A DNA stretch of 64,000 nucleotides from CAVQWH01 sp963717595. GTDB lineage: Bacteria > Patescibacteriota > Saccharimonadia > Saccharimonadales > Saccharimonadaceae. A program made the translations under genes and the position numbers. The stretch lies in contig CAVQWH010000001.1 of NCBI GenBank assembly GCA_963717595.1, forward strand, positions 576,621 through 640,620. Direction: 5' to 3'. The notes under the pieces are model-generated. The model ran no database searches. It worked only from the letters and a program-made list of their open reading frames with translations, and was not told the DNA's origin. Positions 25,255 through 34,083 of this stretch are shown one piece after another (position 1 is the first letter of the stretch; every line of letters starts with the position of its first letter).

Positions 25255-25731
25255 ATGGTTAAATTTGCAAAAGCTTATATGCCATCCACAAAAATTGGCT
25301 TATATCCTCAGTTATTTATTTGGTTACTAGTGTTGATATTTATTTTGATGTCAGCGGCGCAGCTGATAGACTTGCAGAGTTTTGTAGATGTTTTTGTTAA
25401 ATATAACTTACCTCATAGTGAAGCAAGCCCGCAAATTACGGCAGCTATCCTTGCCATAACTGAGGTGTTTGCTCTACCGTTTTTGCTGCGTATGAACCTT
25501 AGTTATTATATGCGTTGGTTTAGTTTGCTTTGTGGTTGGGCAGCAGTGTTGTTGTGGGCATGTTTAACATTTTGGGCTTTAGGCAAGGGCTTGGACCTAA
25601 GCAATATAGGATATTTTGGTTTTGTGTCATGGCCGCTAGGCTTAAGTTCAGTGCTATATGTAATAATTCTAGTTTTATTAATGGCGTTTTCTTCGCAAGT
25701 ATTAAGGCATGATTTTAAACGTAGTAGATAA
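25255..25731 (+). CDS. Small multi-pass membrane protein, MauE/DoxX-like
   Basis: The 158-residue protein has four predicted membrane segments (about 14-34, 61-80, 88-108 and 122-148), with ITAAILAITEVFALPFLLRM between the first two. The arrangement resembles MauE/DoxX-type proteins, but no redox motif is visible and I cannot name a function. TATAAT at 25242-25247 ends 7 nt before the ATG, suggesting a leaderless transcript. The next gene follows after 27 bp. Confidence 0.6.
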   Translation: MVKFAKAYMPSTKIGLYPQLFIWLLVLIFILMSAAQLIDLQSFVDVFVKYNLPHSEASPQITAAILAITEVFALPFLLRMNLSYYMRWFSLLCGWAAVLLWACLTFWALGKGLDLSNIGYFGFVSWPLGLSSVLYVIILVLLMAFSSQVLRHDFKRSR

Positions 25732-25758
25732 GCTAACTGCACAGCTAAGTGAGGTGAT

Positions 25759-26751
25759 ATGAATATTTTAATAATTTCGATTGCTGTCGTTGCTTTAGTG
25801 CTCTTAGCTGCTGCTTGCTCAGGCTTAAATGTAGCCTTAATGTCTCTTAATATTGCCGACTTAAGGCGTAAATCGAAGCTAGGCAACAAAGCTGCTAAAA
25901 AAGTTTTACCTTTGCGTCAAAATAGCCACCTTACTTTGGCGGGCATCTTACTAACTAACGTAGCGGCTGTATCTATAACTTCTGTGTTAATAGAGAGTGA
26001 AACAGGTGGAATTATTGCGGTAATAGTAAGCACGTTACTTATGGTGATATTTGGTGAAATCTTGCCACAAGCTTTCTTTAGTAAACGCGCCCTAACGCTC
26101 TGTGCCCGGTTTTCGCCACTTCTTAAGGTGATGATTTTTATTACTTACCCCATATCTAAGCCTTTACAAATTTTACTGGATAAAATACTTGGTAGCACCG
26201 AGCGCTCCCAACTCCAAACGCGCCACGAGCTGGGAATAATGATTACTGAACACTTAGGCGACGATGCTAGTGAGCTTGATGAAGACGAGGTAGAAATTGT
26301 GCGTGGTGCCCTGCAGCTTAGCGAAAAGCAGGTCGGCTCCATAATGACGCCTATAGAAAAAGTTTATTGGTTAACCCCAGATACTGTGATTGATGCAGAT
26401 AAAATTGATGAAATTAAAGCGAAAGGCTTTAGCCGCATACCTATTTTTAATAGTAAGCTTACTAAATGTTTTGGAATTTTACTTATGAAGGATTTAGTAG
26501 ATATAGATTTTGATGAATCGGCTCGTTCAGTGCTCAGATTACCGCTCTATTCTGCCAAAATAGTAGGTAGTAAAACGGCACTTGACACTATGTTTCGCAA
26601 ATTAGTTAATGGCGGAACTCATCTTATGCCTATAGAGCGTGATGACAAAATAATAGGCGTGGTCACGATTGAAGACTTAATTGAAGAGATAGTAGGCCAC
26701 GAAATTGAAGACGAAATTGACCGCACAAAACGCCAGGCTTCTAAAGCATAA
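25759..26751 (+). CDS. CNNM/CorC-type membrane protein with CBS pair
   Basis: The 330-residue protein has an N-terminal DUF21/CNNM transmembrane domain (about 1-135; SGLNVALMSLNIADLRRKSK and GEILPQAFFSKRAL), followed by a linker and two CBS domains (about 190-320; SIMTPIEKVYWL and IIGVVTIEDLIEEIVG). Family members are linked to Mg/Co homeostasis. The C-terminal CorC/HlyC transporter-associated domain is absent, making this a short form. An SD AGTGAGGTG precedes the ATG. Confidence 0.88.
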   Translation: MNILIISIAVVALVLLAAACSGLNVALMSLNIADLRRKSKLGNKAAKKVLPLRQNSHLTLAGILLTNVAAVSITSVLIESETGGIIAVIVSTLLMVIFGEILPQAFFSKRALTLCARFSPLLKVMIFITYPISKPLQILLDKILGSTERSQLQTRHELGIMITEHLGDDASELDEDEVEIVRGALQLSEKQVGSIMTPIEKVYWLTPDTVIDADKIDEIKAKGFSRIPIFNSKLTKCFGILLMKDLVDIDFDESARSVLRLPLYSAKIVGSKTALDTMFRKLVNGGTHLMPIERDDKIIGVVTIEDLIEEIVGHEIEDEIDRTKRQASKA

Positions 26752-26798
26752 TCCATATATTGATTTTTTAAATTAAAAGTGTTATAGTATAAATTGTT

Positions 26799-27392
26799 AT
26801 GCCAAGCAAGCAACTTGAAAGACATTACAAACAAGGAAAATTGCTTGAACACCGGGCCCATGATGGTATACCCATAGTAAGGACCGGTGAAACTTTTGGA
26901 GACTCTACAGGTCTGGGAAATCAAGTAGACCCGCCTTTAGATTATCCGGTAACTGATAGTGGTGTTAGCGTAAGTATTAGGAGTAGAGCAGAGAACTTGA
27001 AAGCTGCTCTTGAAGCATTTAGTCCCAGTAATGAAAAGACTGGTTTGTCGAAAGTAGCTCTTCATAGACGTGATATAAAAGAACGTTACGGCGAGAACAA
27101 AGGCGAAGAAGCTAAAGAAGAAGCTAAAGATTTCCTCAAGGAAGCTAGAAAGTCTTTTTGGAAAGCGTATGGCCACGAAGTATTAGAAGCCGCTGGGATT
27201 TTTTCACCTGAGGATTTGGAGCTAGACTTGAGTATAGACGAACTTGATGAAAGGGTTGATTTTAAAGATCTAAACGCTGATGTTAGAATGCTTTGGAGCG
27301 AATTTCGTAAAAAGTATGCCAAAACTGGCAGAAAAGCAGAGAAAAAAAGAGAAGACTTTATTAACCAGCTGGAAGATATTATAAATAGCTAA
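26799..27392 (+). CDS. Unknown soluble, charged protein
   Basis: The 197-residue protein is not recognised. The N-terminal half is Gly/Asp-rich (TGLGNQVDPPLDYPVTDSG). The C-terminal half is strongly helical and charged, with a repeated EEAKEEAKDFLKEARKSFWK stretch and a final coiled-coil-like GRKAEKKREDFINQLEDI. No membrane segment or catalytic motif is visible. A good promoter, TTGATT (26760-26765), 17-base spacer and TATAGT (26783-26788), ends 10 nt before the ATG, which fits a leaderless or nearly leaderless mRNA. Confidence 0.65.
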   Translation: MPSKQLERHYKQGKLLEHRAHDGIPIVRTGETFGDSTGLGNQVDPPLDYPVTDSGVSVSIRSRAENLKAALEAFSPSNEKTGLSKVALHRRDIKERYGENKGEEAKEEAKDFLKEARKSFWKAYGHEVLEAAGIFSPEDLELDLSIDELDERVDFKDLNADVRMLWSEFRKKYAKTGRKAEKKREDFINQLEDIINS

Positions 27393-27394
27393 AA

Positions 27395-27553
27395 CTAATA
27401 GCTATAACTACCAGAAGAGCTTCCGCTATGGTTGAATAACAGGAAGTATATAAGTGCATAAACAATCGCGCCAACTACTATATAGAGCAAAATCCATTGC
27501 CAAAGCGGTCGTTTCCCGTAGCCCTTTTTGTGAGTCTTATTTTCTTTCGCCAT
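27395..27553 (-). CDS. Small single-pass membrane protein
   Basis: A 52-residue minus-strand reading frame starts MAKENKTHKKGYGKRPLWQW, has one membrane helix (about 20-42, ILLYIVVGAIVYALIYFLLF) and ends in a Ser/Gly/Tyr tail. The SD AAGGAGATTATTATC precedes the ATG. The positive N-terminus predicts the C-terminus outside. The layout resembles other small TM7 membrane proteins; the function is unknown. It is convergent with the preceding gene. Confidence 0.7.
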   Translation of the reverse strand: MAKENKTHKKGYGKRPLWQWILLYIVVGAIVYALIYFLLFNHSGSSSGSYSY

Positions 27554-27622
27554 GATAATAATCTCCTTATGACTATAGGTGGATTATAGCACAGCTATAG
27601 GAGACTGTAGTATAGTAGTTAT

Positions 27623-28369
27623 ATGAGCGAAATTATTAAATTATCTGCTAATAATCAAGAATTTGAAGCTTACGTAAGTTATCCGACAGGAAAGCCTAGT
27701 GGCGGAATTATCATAATTCATGAAGTTTGGGGTCTTAATGACCACACTAAAGATATTGCTGATAGGTTTGTAAAAGAGGGCTATGAAGTTATAGCGCCTG
27801 ATTTACTGGGTGACATAGCTCCAGAACCTGAGTTATCTAAAAAAATACGAGAAGGTTTATTTAATCCGGATCCCGAAGAACGGAATCAAGCCCAGCCAAA
27901 GTTGAGAGAGCTACTAGCACCGACTAAAGCTCCTGGCTTTGCCGAAGCTACTATAGAAAAATTAAAGAAATGTGTAGAGCATTTAAGCTCCAGACCAGAA
28001 GTAGAAAATAGGATAGCCAGCGTTGGGTTTTGCTTTGGCGGGACTTATAGCTTTAGCTTGGCGCTTCATGAGCCAAAACTAAAAGCCGCCGTGCCGTTTT
28101 ATGGGCACTGTGATTTTGAAATAGATGAGCTAAAGCAAATTAATTGTCCAATATTAGCTTTCTACGGAGAAAACGACTATGGGCTGGTTGATAACTTGCC
28201 TGAGCTAAAAACCAAAATGGAAGGTGCTGGCGTGGATTTTTCATCAAAAGTTTACCCAAATTGCGGCCATGCGTTTTTTAATGATACTAACCCTTATTCT
28301 TATAACAAAGAAGCTGCCAACGATTCTTGGCAGCTAGCTTTAGACTTTTTGGGCAACAATTTAGCTTAA
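27623..28369 (+). CDS. Dienelactone hydrolase family protein
   Basis: The 248-residue alpha/beta hydrolase opens with GGIIIIHEVWGLNDHTKDIA, then shows the nucleophile elbow GFCFGG (Cys about 139), FYGENDYGL (Asp) and NCGHAFFND (His), the Cys-Asp-His triad of dienelactone hydrolases. The natural substrate is unknown; such enzymes act on small esters or lactones. TATAGT (27611-27616) lies 6 nt before the ATG. It overlaps the ABC permease stop by 4 bp in convergent orientation. Confidence 0.9.
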   Translation: MSEIIKLSANNQEFEAYVSYPTGKPSGGIIIIHEVWGLNDHTKDIADRFVKEGYEVIAPDLLGDIAPEPELSKKIREGLFNPDPEERNQAQPKLRELLAPTKAPGFAEATIEKLKKCVEHLSSRPEVENRIASVGFCFGGTYSFSLALHEPKLKAAVPFYGHCDFEIDELKQINCPILAFYGENDYGLVDNLPELKTKMEGAGVDFSSKVYPNCGHAFFNDTNPYSYNKEAANDSWQLALDFLGNNLA

Positions 28370-29112
28370 GGTTCTATACGGTTAAAGCGGTTAACGGCAA
28401 ACACTATGCATGCTGCTAGCGTAACTATCATTACTGTAATGTCTGTTGTTATCGCAAAATTATGTTGGTCAATTAACGACCAGCGCAAAGCATCTACTAC
28501 ATAACTTAGTGGATTGATTGAACCTAAAAATTGCAAAACGGCTGGCGCATGATTGAGAGGATAGAGTGCACTAGATAGGAAGAAAAGAGGAAATATTAAA
28601 AAGTTATTGATTCCCTGGAATCCCTGAAAATCTTCTACCATAGATGCTAGACCTGCTCCAAAGCAAGTTAGGGTTATGCTCAAAGAAATCATAAATAAGA
28701 ATGCCAAAGGAACTAACGCCCAATTATGGGGCCTAAATCCTAGACCAAAGGAAATTGCGAAAACCATCAGTGCTTGCATAAGTGAAATTGTTGCACCGCC
28801 CAGAGCATTCCCAAGTAGGACTTTTAGGCGAGAGATTGGCGCTACTAGCATTTCCTTTAAGAAGCCAAAACGTTTATCAAATAATATCTGAATTCCCCAG
28901 AATACCCCCGAGAAAAGTAGGGTCTGAACAATAATACCTGGTACTAAAAATTCAATATAATTGCCTTCCCCGGCGCGCTTATAGACTTCTCCTATGCCAT
29001 AACCTAGGGCTAGCAAAAAAAGTATCGGTTGGCCGATTGCGCCCAGTATACGCGATCGGCTGCGCAGATAGCGCTTCATTTGTCTTAACCATAAAATATA
29101 AACGGCTTCCAT
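28366..29112 (-). CDS. ABC-2 type exporter permease
   Basis: The 248-residue protein has six membrane segments of the ABC2_membrane family. RSRSRILGAIGQPILFLLAL is at the N-terminus, and FLVPGIIVQTLLFSGVFWG and LSSALYPLNHAPAVLQFLG are the conserved family stretch. It pairs with the ATPase 4 bp upstream to form a DrrAB/NodIJ-type half-size exporter; the substrate is unknown. It follows the oxidase-ctaB cluster on the same strand, so a role linked to that operon is possible but unproven. Confidence 0.9.
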   Translation of the reverse strand: MEAVYILWLRQMKRYLRSRSRILGAIGQPILFLLALGYGIGEVYKRAGEGNYIEFLVPGIIVQTLLFSGVFWGIQILFDKRFGFLKEMLVAPISRLKVLLGNALGGATISLMQALMVFAISFGLGFRPHNWALVPLAFLFMISLSITLTCFGAGLASMVEDFQGFQGINNFLIFPLFFLSSALYPLNHAPAVLQFLGSINPLSYVVDALRWSLIDQHNFAITTDITVMIVTLAACIVFAVNRFNRIEP

Positions 29113-29116
29113 CTAT

Positions 29117-29924
29117 TTACCTCAACCTACTGTTTCTCATAGCGCCACGTACGTTTAAACCATCGTTTGCCATTGAAGTTTCATCCCGAACTGATCGGCC
29201 TGTTAGTTTTAAGTAGGCATTTTCTAAGTCTTTAGTTTTGGTCTGCTTCACCAGTTGTTTAGTGGTACCCGTGGTTATTATTTCACCATGATCTATGATC
29301 GCTATGCGCTGCGCAACTGCCTCGGCTTCATCAAGGTAATGGGTAGTGAAAAAGATTGTCATTGATTTTTCTTTATTTAACTTCTTTACGTAGTCCCACA
29401 GTAAATTACGAGTTTGAGTATCAAGGCCTAGGGTAGGTTCGTCTAAAAATAGTATTTTTGGATGGTGCAGCAAGCCGCGGGCAATTTCTAGGCGACGGCG
29501 CATACCACCCGAGTAAGTTTTCACATAAGAGTCTCGCCGACTCCATAAGTCCATTAACCTTAAGAGTTCTTCAATGCTTTTTTCACGGGTTTTTTTAGGA
29601 ACTTTATACAAAACCGCATGTATCATCATATTTTCATATGCAGTAAGTTCTTCTTCTAAAGCAGGGTCTTGAAATACAATACCGAAAGACTTACGAGCGG
29701 CATCTTGGTTACGAGTAACATCGTGGCCGTTTAGCGTAAGCTCCCCTTCGCTGGGACGTAGCATGGTTGTTAGCATACTAATAGTCGTACTTTTACCGGC
29801 TCCATTAGGTCACTAAGAAAGCAAATATTTCTCCTTGTTTTACATCGAAAGAAATATTGTTAACTGCTATTATTTTACCAAAGCGCTTGCTTACCCTTTG
29901 GGCGGAAATTATAGATTTTGCCAT
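29117..29924 (-). CDS. ABC transporter ATPase, apparent 1-base insertion
   Basis: The ATG at 29924 gives MAKSIISAQRVSKRFGKIIA, a Q/A-loop start. The frame breaks inside Walker A because of one extra base near 29809 (expected FLGPNGAGKST). The rest reads TTMLRPSEGELTLNG, the signature YSGGMRRRLEIARGLLHHP, Walker B ILFLDEPTLGLD and FTTHYLDEAEAVAQR. The total is about 268 residues. It energises the permease encoded just downstream. The internal start at 29776 would lack Walker A, so the frameshift is probably an assembly error. Confidence 0.9.
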
Positions 29925-29973
29925 ATATTAATTACTATTATAACTGATTATTATTACTTGCAATAGCAAGAAA

Positions 29974-30228
29974 TTAAATTGATTGTTTAGAAAGTCTGCG
30001 CTGAGCTGCTAAAGTACCAGACAGCGCTATAGCTATATAAAATAATCCCGTAAGGCAAGCTTGTAAAATATGCGAATGCAGAGTAATAACTAAATAAGTT
30101 CCACTTGCTACGGTTCCCACTATTAATCCGTAACTAACATAAAGCTTGGTTTTTGAAGGTTTGAAAAATAGGTAAGTTGTGTAACCTAGGCTTATAAGGG
30201 CGATTGCTATATGAAGAATTAATATCAT
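29974..30228 (-). CDS. Small three-helix membrane protein
   Basis: The 84-residue protein starts MILILHIAIALISLGYTTYL and has three hydrophobic helices (about 1-20, 29-48 and 55-74), ending QRRLSKQSI. A farther in-frame start at 30264 would overlap ctaB by 20 bp. I prefer 30228 because hydrophobicity begins there, although no clear SD precedes it. It follows ctaB in the oxidase operon and may be an accessory membrane subunit; the family is not recognised. Confidence 0.6.
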   Translation of the reverse strand: MILILHIAIALISLGYTTYLFFKPSKTKLYVSYGLIVGTVASGTYLVITLHSHILQACLTGLFYIAIALSGTLAAQRRLSKQSI

Positions 30229-30244
30229 AAAAATAGTGTAGCAC

Positions 30245-31111
30245 TTATGGCAAAAGCGTGCCAATCGCCAACGTAAAACACAGGGCTAGAAGAGCAATTA
30301 GAGAAAAATGAAACATTTTTCGAGCCCACGCACTACTGTTTTTGGTCTTGAGACCTTTAGCGCCTAGTAGTATCCAGTATACTCCAAGCAAAGCCATAAA
30401 TATAAAATAAATATAACCCATATAACCAAGCGGTGTTAAGAGTAGGGAAGAAATAACAAAAGCAACCGTATAAATGAAGATTTGTATCTTAGTATTTTTT
30501 ACTCCTTTTACAACTGACATGACAGGAATTTTAGCTTTTTTATATTCGTCTTTGCGGTAAATAGCAATTGAATAAAACTCAGGAAACTGCCAGAAAAATA
30601 GCATTAAAAACAGCAGTATTGCTGCTGGGTCTATTTTATTTGAGACCGCCACATAGCCTGCGAATATTGGCGTAGCTCCCGAAATGCTACCTACCAGCGT
30701 GCCGTGAATGGACTTTCGTTTTGAAAATGCGCCATATAACCAAACGTAAACAATGAAGCCAAAAATGCCGGTTCCAACCACAAGCCAATTTACCCAAAAA
30801 GCTAAAATCAAAATGCCTAGGATTCCTAGAATGATTGACATAACTAGTGCATGCCAACCTGGAATTTCACCGCTAGCAAGTGCGCGTGTTTTGGTACGCT
30901 CCATGACACTATCGATGTCTTGGTCTAAGTAATTATTTAACACGCACGCAGAAGCTATTACTAACGTTGTACCGGCAATTGTTGCCAGGAAAAGCTTGGC
31001 GTCAAAACTTTTAAAATATCCAGCAGCAAACAGAAAACCTGCCACGGAAGTAAGTACGTTGCCGTACAAAACACCAGGTTTGGTTAGCGAGTAATATTTT
31101 TTAATCTGCAC
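30245..31111 (-). CDS. ctaB: Protoheme IX farnesyltransferase
   Basis: The 288-residue UbiA-family prenyltransferase converts heme b to heme O for the neighbouring terminal oxidase. The first Asp-rich motif is NYLDQDIDSVMERTKTRAL, and the second region contains YSIAIYRKDEYKKAKIPVMS. About nine membrane segments are visible. The gene is 5 bp downstream of cyoD, in the canonical cyoABCDE order. Its presence supports a heme O-type enzyme, provided heme b is available; no heme biosynthesis gene is visible in this window. Confidence 0.95.
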   Translation of the reverse strand: MQIKKYYSLTKPGVLYGNVLTSVAGFLFAAGYFKSFDAKLFLATIAGTTLVIASACVLNNYLDQDIDSVMERTKTRALASGEIPGWHALVMSIILGILGILILAFWVNWLVVGTGIFGFIVYVWLYGAFSKRKSIHGTLVGSISGATPIFAGYVAVSNKIDPAAILLFLMLFFWQFPEFYSIAIYRKDEYKKAKIPVMSVVKGVKNTKIQIFIYTVAFVISSLLLTPLGYMGYIYFIFMALLGVYWILLGAKGLKTKNSSAWARKMFHFSLIALLALCFTLAIGTLLP

Positions 31112-31116
31112 GGCAG

Positions 31117-31506
31117 CTAAAAGTCGCCTTGTTTATGTAGGTATTGATTGATAGCCGTAGGCGAAGACATCATGCGATAGTTTAAGTTATTCATAATCCA
31201 CAAAGATCCGATAACCACAATTAACACAATGAGTGCAGCAAAAAGTAGTACGAATAAATTCCATCTTGGCTTAGATTCACGTCCCAAATGAAGGAAGCAA
31301 AACAACTGCACTAATAATTGAATGACTGCTAGCCCTATAATGGCGCCTATTAGCTGCCATCCTTGTAGAATGTGATTTACCACTAGATAATATGCGATTA
31401 AGGTCAGTGCTATAGATGAAATGAACCCAATTACATAAGAAAACACGCTGCCCTGCCCTGAGTCATGGTGCGAAGTCAAATTATGCAGTTGATTATTAGT
31501 GCTCAT
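31117..31506 (-). CDS. cyoD: Quinol oxidase subunit IV
   Basis: The 129-residue protein has three membrane helices (about 21-43, 52-72 and 84-106) with HDSGQGSVFSYVIGFISSIA and LVQLFCFLHLGRESKPRWN, which match the CyoD/COX4-prokaryotic pattern. Subunit IV stabilises the CuB site of bo3 oxidase. It overlaps the cyoC stop by 4 bp. Confidence 0.9.
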   Translation of the reverse strand: MSTNNQLHNLTSHHDSGQGSVFSYVIGFISSIALTLIAYYLVVNHILQGWQLIGAIIGLAVIQLLVQLFCFLHLGRESKPRWNLFVLLFAALIVLIVVIGSLWIMNNLNYRMMSSPTAINQYLHKQGDF

Positions 31507-32104
31507 GCTACCCCCATTAAATATACGATGGTAAATATGAATATCCAGACTATATCTAAAAAGTGCCAGAATAAGCTAAGCATAGTTAACCTCTTAGCCA
31601 TTGACATAGAAAGACCCTGGTAGCGAACGCGCAGTAAAAGCACGGCCATCCATATTAAGCCAATTGTAATGTGAAGCCCGTGTGTTCCGACTAATGTAAA
31701 GAAAGAAGACAGGAAGCCACTTCTTTGCCAACTATTACCTTCAACTGCCAAGCGGCTAAACTCACTCAACTCCATTGTTAGGAATGAAATACCAAACAGG
31801 AAAGTGAGTACGAACCAGCCAATAACCTGGTTTTTATTGTTTCGCCGAGCGGCTAATATACCTAAGCCGCAAGTAAAGCTACTGGTTAGTAAGATGAGTG
31901 TTTCTGTAAGCACAAAGGGTGGGCTGAACAAATCATGGCCTGAACTGGCCCTCCAAATGTATTGTTCCTCAACACTGCATAAGTAGCAAAAAGACAAGCA
32001 AACAGTACGCAGTCTGTCATAAGATATACCCAAAAACCAAATAAAGTTTTTGATTCTTCTTTTCGTTCTATCGCAAGACTTTTGGCTTGTGCTATTTCAC
32101 TCAT
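31503..32104 (-). CDS. cyoC: Quinol oxidase subunit III, apparent 1-base deletion
   Basis: The ATG at 32104 gives MSEIAQAKSLAIERKEESKT and FGFWVYLMTDCVLFACLFAT, a typical CyoC start. The frame then breaks at a GGG run near 31948-31952. Adding one G restores NTFGG followed by ASSGHDLFSPPFVLTETLIL and the remaining helices with GTHGLHITIGLIWM. The restored length is about 200 residues with five membrane segments. It overlaps cyoB and cyoD by 4 bp on either side. The break is probably a homopolymer error. Confidence 0.92.
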
Positions 32105-34083
32105 GCATATCGCCTCCGCGAAGATTCTATTTTCTCTACTTCACTTGCTGGTATCACATATTCATTATTCTCGCTAGAAGTGCGGATAATGATCAACGCA
32201 ATAATCGCAAATAAACCTATAGCCGCCAGCCACCATATATGCCAGATGGCAGAAAAGCCTACTATAAAAGCTCCGCCAGCAATAAACATTGGCATAGGTG
32301 TGTTTTTCGGCATGATTATGTCTTTATATTCTGGCTTTTTATGGCTTTGGCCGGACTGCTTAATAGCCCAAAATTCATCCCTGTGATGAACCGCTGGCAT
32401 AGCAGCAAAGTTATAATGAGGCGCCGGAGAACTTGTTGACCATTCTAGCGTTCGACCGTTCCAAGGATCACCGGTAGTATCGAGGTTTTCTTTTCGTTTC
32501 CAGATACTAACAGCCAATTGCAAGATTTGGAAACCTAAACCTAAGCCAATAACACCTACGCCAACGGCAGCGACGACAAATAATCCTTGCCAGCCAAGCG
32601 AAGCAGAGTAATGGTCGAGTCGTCTAGTAGCTCCCATTAAGCCGAGAATATAAAGTGGCACAAAGGCAAGTAAGAAGCCAGTTAGCCAACAACTAAAAGC
32701 ATACTTTCCCAAACGTTCATTGAGCTTGTAACCAAATATTTTTGGCCACCAGTAAGTCAATCCGGCAAAGAAACCGAATAGCACGCCACCAATAATCATT
32801 GTGTGAAAGTGCGCCACTAAAAATAGGCTATTATGCAACTGGAAATCTGCTGGAGGTAAGGCTAGTATTACACCTGCTGCGCCGCCAACTGTAAATGTTG
32901 CTATGAATCCTAAGAACCATAGCATCGGCGTTTTAAAGCGAATTCTACCTCTAAACATTGTAAATAACCAGTTAAAGACTTTTACGCCTGTTGGGATAGC
33001 AATTAACATAGTCATAATTCCGAAGAATCCGTTTACGTCTGCACCGCCGCCCATTGTAAAGAAATGGTGTAACCAGACTGTGAAAGATAGAAAAGTGATT
33101 GCGCCTAGCGCTACAACCATTGACTTATAACCAAAAAGCCGTTTACCAGAAAATGTAGACACTACTTCAGAGAAAATCCCAAACGCTGGCAAAATTAGAA
33201 TATAAACTTCAGGGTGTCCCCAAGCCCAAATCAAGTTAACGTACATCATGGCATTTCCACCACCGCCCGCGGTAAAGAAGTGCATGCCCATTGTGCGGTC
33301 AAGGAAGAGTAGGGCTAGGGTAGCGGTTAAAATTGGGAAAGCGAATGCGACTAATATCATACTATTGAGCACGCTCCAAGCAAACATCGGCATTTTCATG
33401 AGAGTCATGCCTGGGCGGCGCATTTTTAAAATGGTGACTAAAAAGTTAATCCCCGACAACAAGCTTCCAACTCCTGCAACCTGCAAGCTCCAAATCCAGT
33501 AATCTACGCCTACACCCGGACTGTACCTTATTTCTGAGAGCGGCGGGTAGGCTAGCCAGCCAGCGGCAGAAAACTCGCCAATTATTAGCGATAGGTTAAT
33601 AAGAAGCATACCTGCTACAAACAACCAAAAGCTTGTAGCATTTAAAAACGGAAATGCTACGTCACGTGCTCCAAGCTGGAGTGGTAATACAAGATTGATG
33701 ATTCCAAACATCAGTCCCATAGCTACAAAGAAAATCATTATGGTGCCGTGTGCAGAAAATACCTGCTGGAAAAGATCTGCAGACAACACGCCATGGGAAG
33801 TTCCTACGGATGTAGCTTGTTGGGCCCTCATCATTATGGCGTCTGAGCCGCCTCTAAAGAGCATTAGTCCGGCGACAATTATGTACATCACTCCAATCTT
33901 CTTTGGGTCTGTAGTCGTAAGCCACTCTTTCCAAAGCCATTTCCATTTTTTGAAATAAGTTATAAGACCAAGAACTACTAAGCTGCCAATCACGATTGAT
34001 ACTGCAGCCCCGGCTGTAACTGGGTCTTTAGGAAAAGCGTTTAGAGTTAGTCTTCCTAATATGTTGCCAAATAGTTCCATCAC
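32101..34083 (-). CDS. cyoB: Quinol oxidase subunit I
   Basis: The 660-residue heme-copper oxidase catalytic subunit has about 14-15 membrane segments. Visible are the low-spin heme ligand region FSAHGTIMIFFVAMGLMFG, the CuB/His-Tyr region WAWGHPEVYILILPAFG, the His pair VWLHHFFTMGG and the heme ligands VAHFHTMIIGG. It reduces O2 to water and pumps protons. Its length matches bo3 subunit I. The gene overlaps cyoA and cyoC by 4 bp. Confidence 0.97.
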   Translation of the reverse strand: MMELFGNILGRLTLNAFPKDPVTAGAAVSIVIGSLVVLGLITYFKKWKWLWKEWLTTTDPKKIGVMYIIVAGLMLFRGGSDAIMMRAQQATSVGTSHGVLSADLFQQVFSAHGTIMIFFVAMGLMFGIINLVLPLQLGARDVAFPFLNATSFWLFVAGMLLINLSLIIGEFSAAGWLAYPPLSEIRYSPGVGVDYWIWSLQVAGVGSLLSGINFLVTILKMRRPGMTLMKMPMFAWSVLNSMILVAFAFPILTATLALLFLDRTMGMHFFTAGGGGNAMMYVNLIWAWGHPEVYILILPAFGIFSEVVSTFSGKRLFGYKSMVVALGAITFLSFTVWLHHFFTMGGGADVNGFFGIMTMLIAIPTGVKVFNWLFTMFRGRIRFKTPMLWFLGFIATFTVGGAAGVILALPPADFQLHNSLFLVAHFHTMIIGGVLFGFFAGLTYWWPKIFGYKLNERLGKYAFSCWLTGFLLAFVPLYILGLMGATRRLDHYSASLGWQGLFVVAAVGVGVIGLGLGFQILQLAVSIWKRKENLDTTGDPWNGRTLEWSTSSPAPHYNFAAMPAVHHRDEFWAIKQSGQSHKKPEYKDIIMPKNTPMPMFIAGGAFIVGFSAIWHIWWLAAIGLFAIIALIIIRTSSENNEYVIPASEVEKIESSRRRYA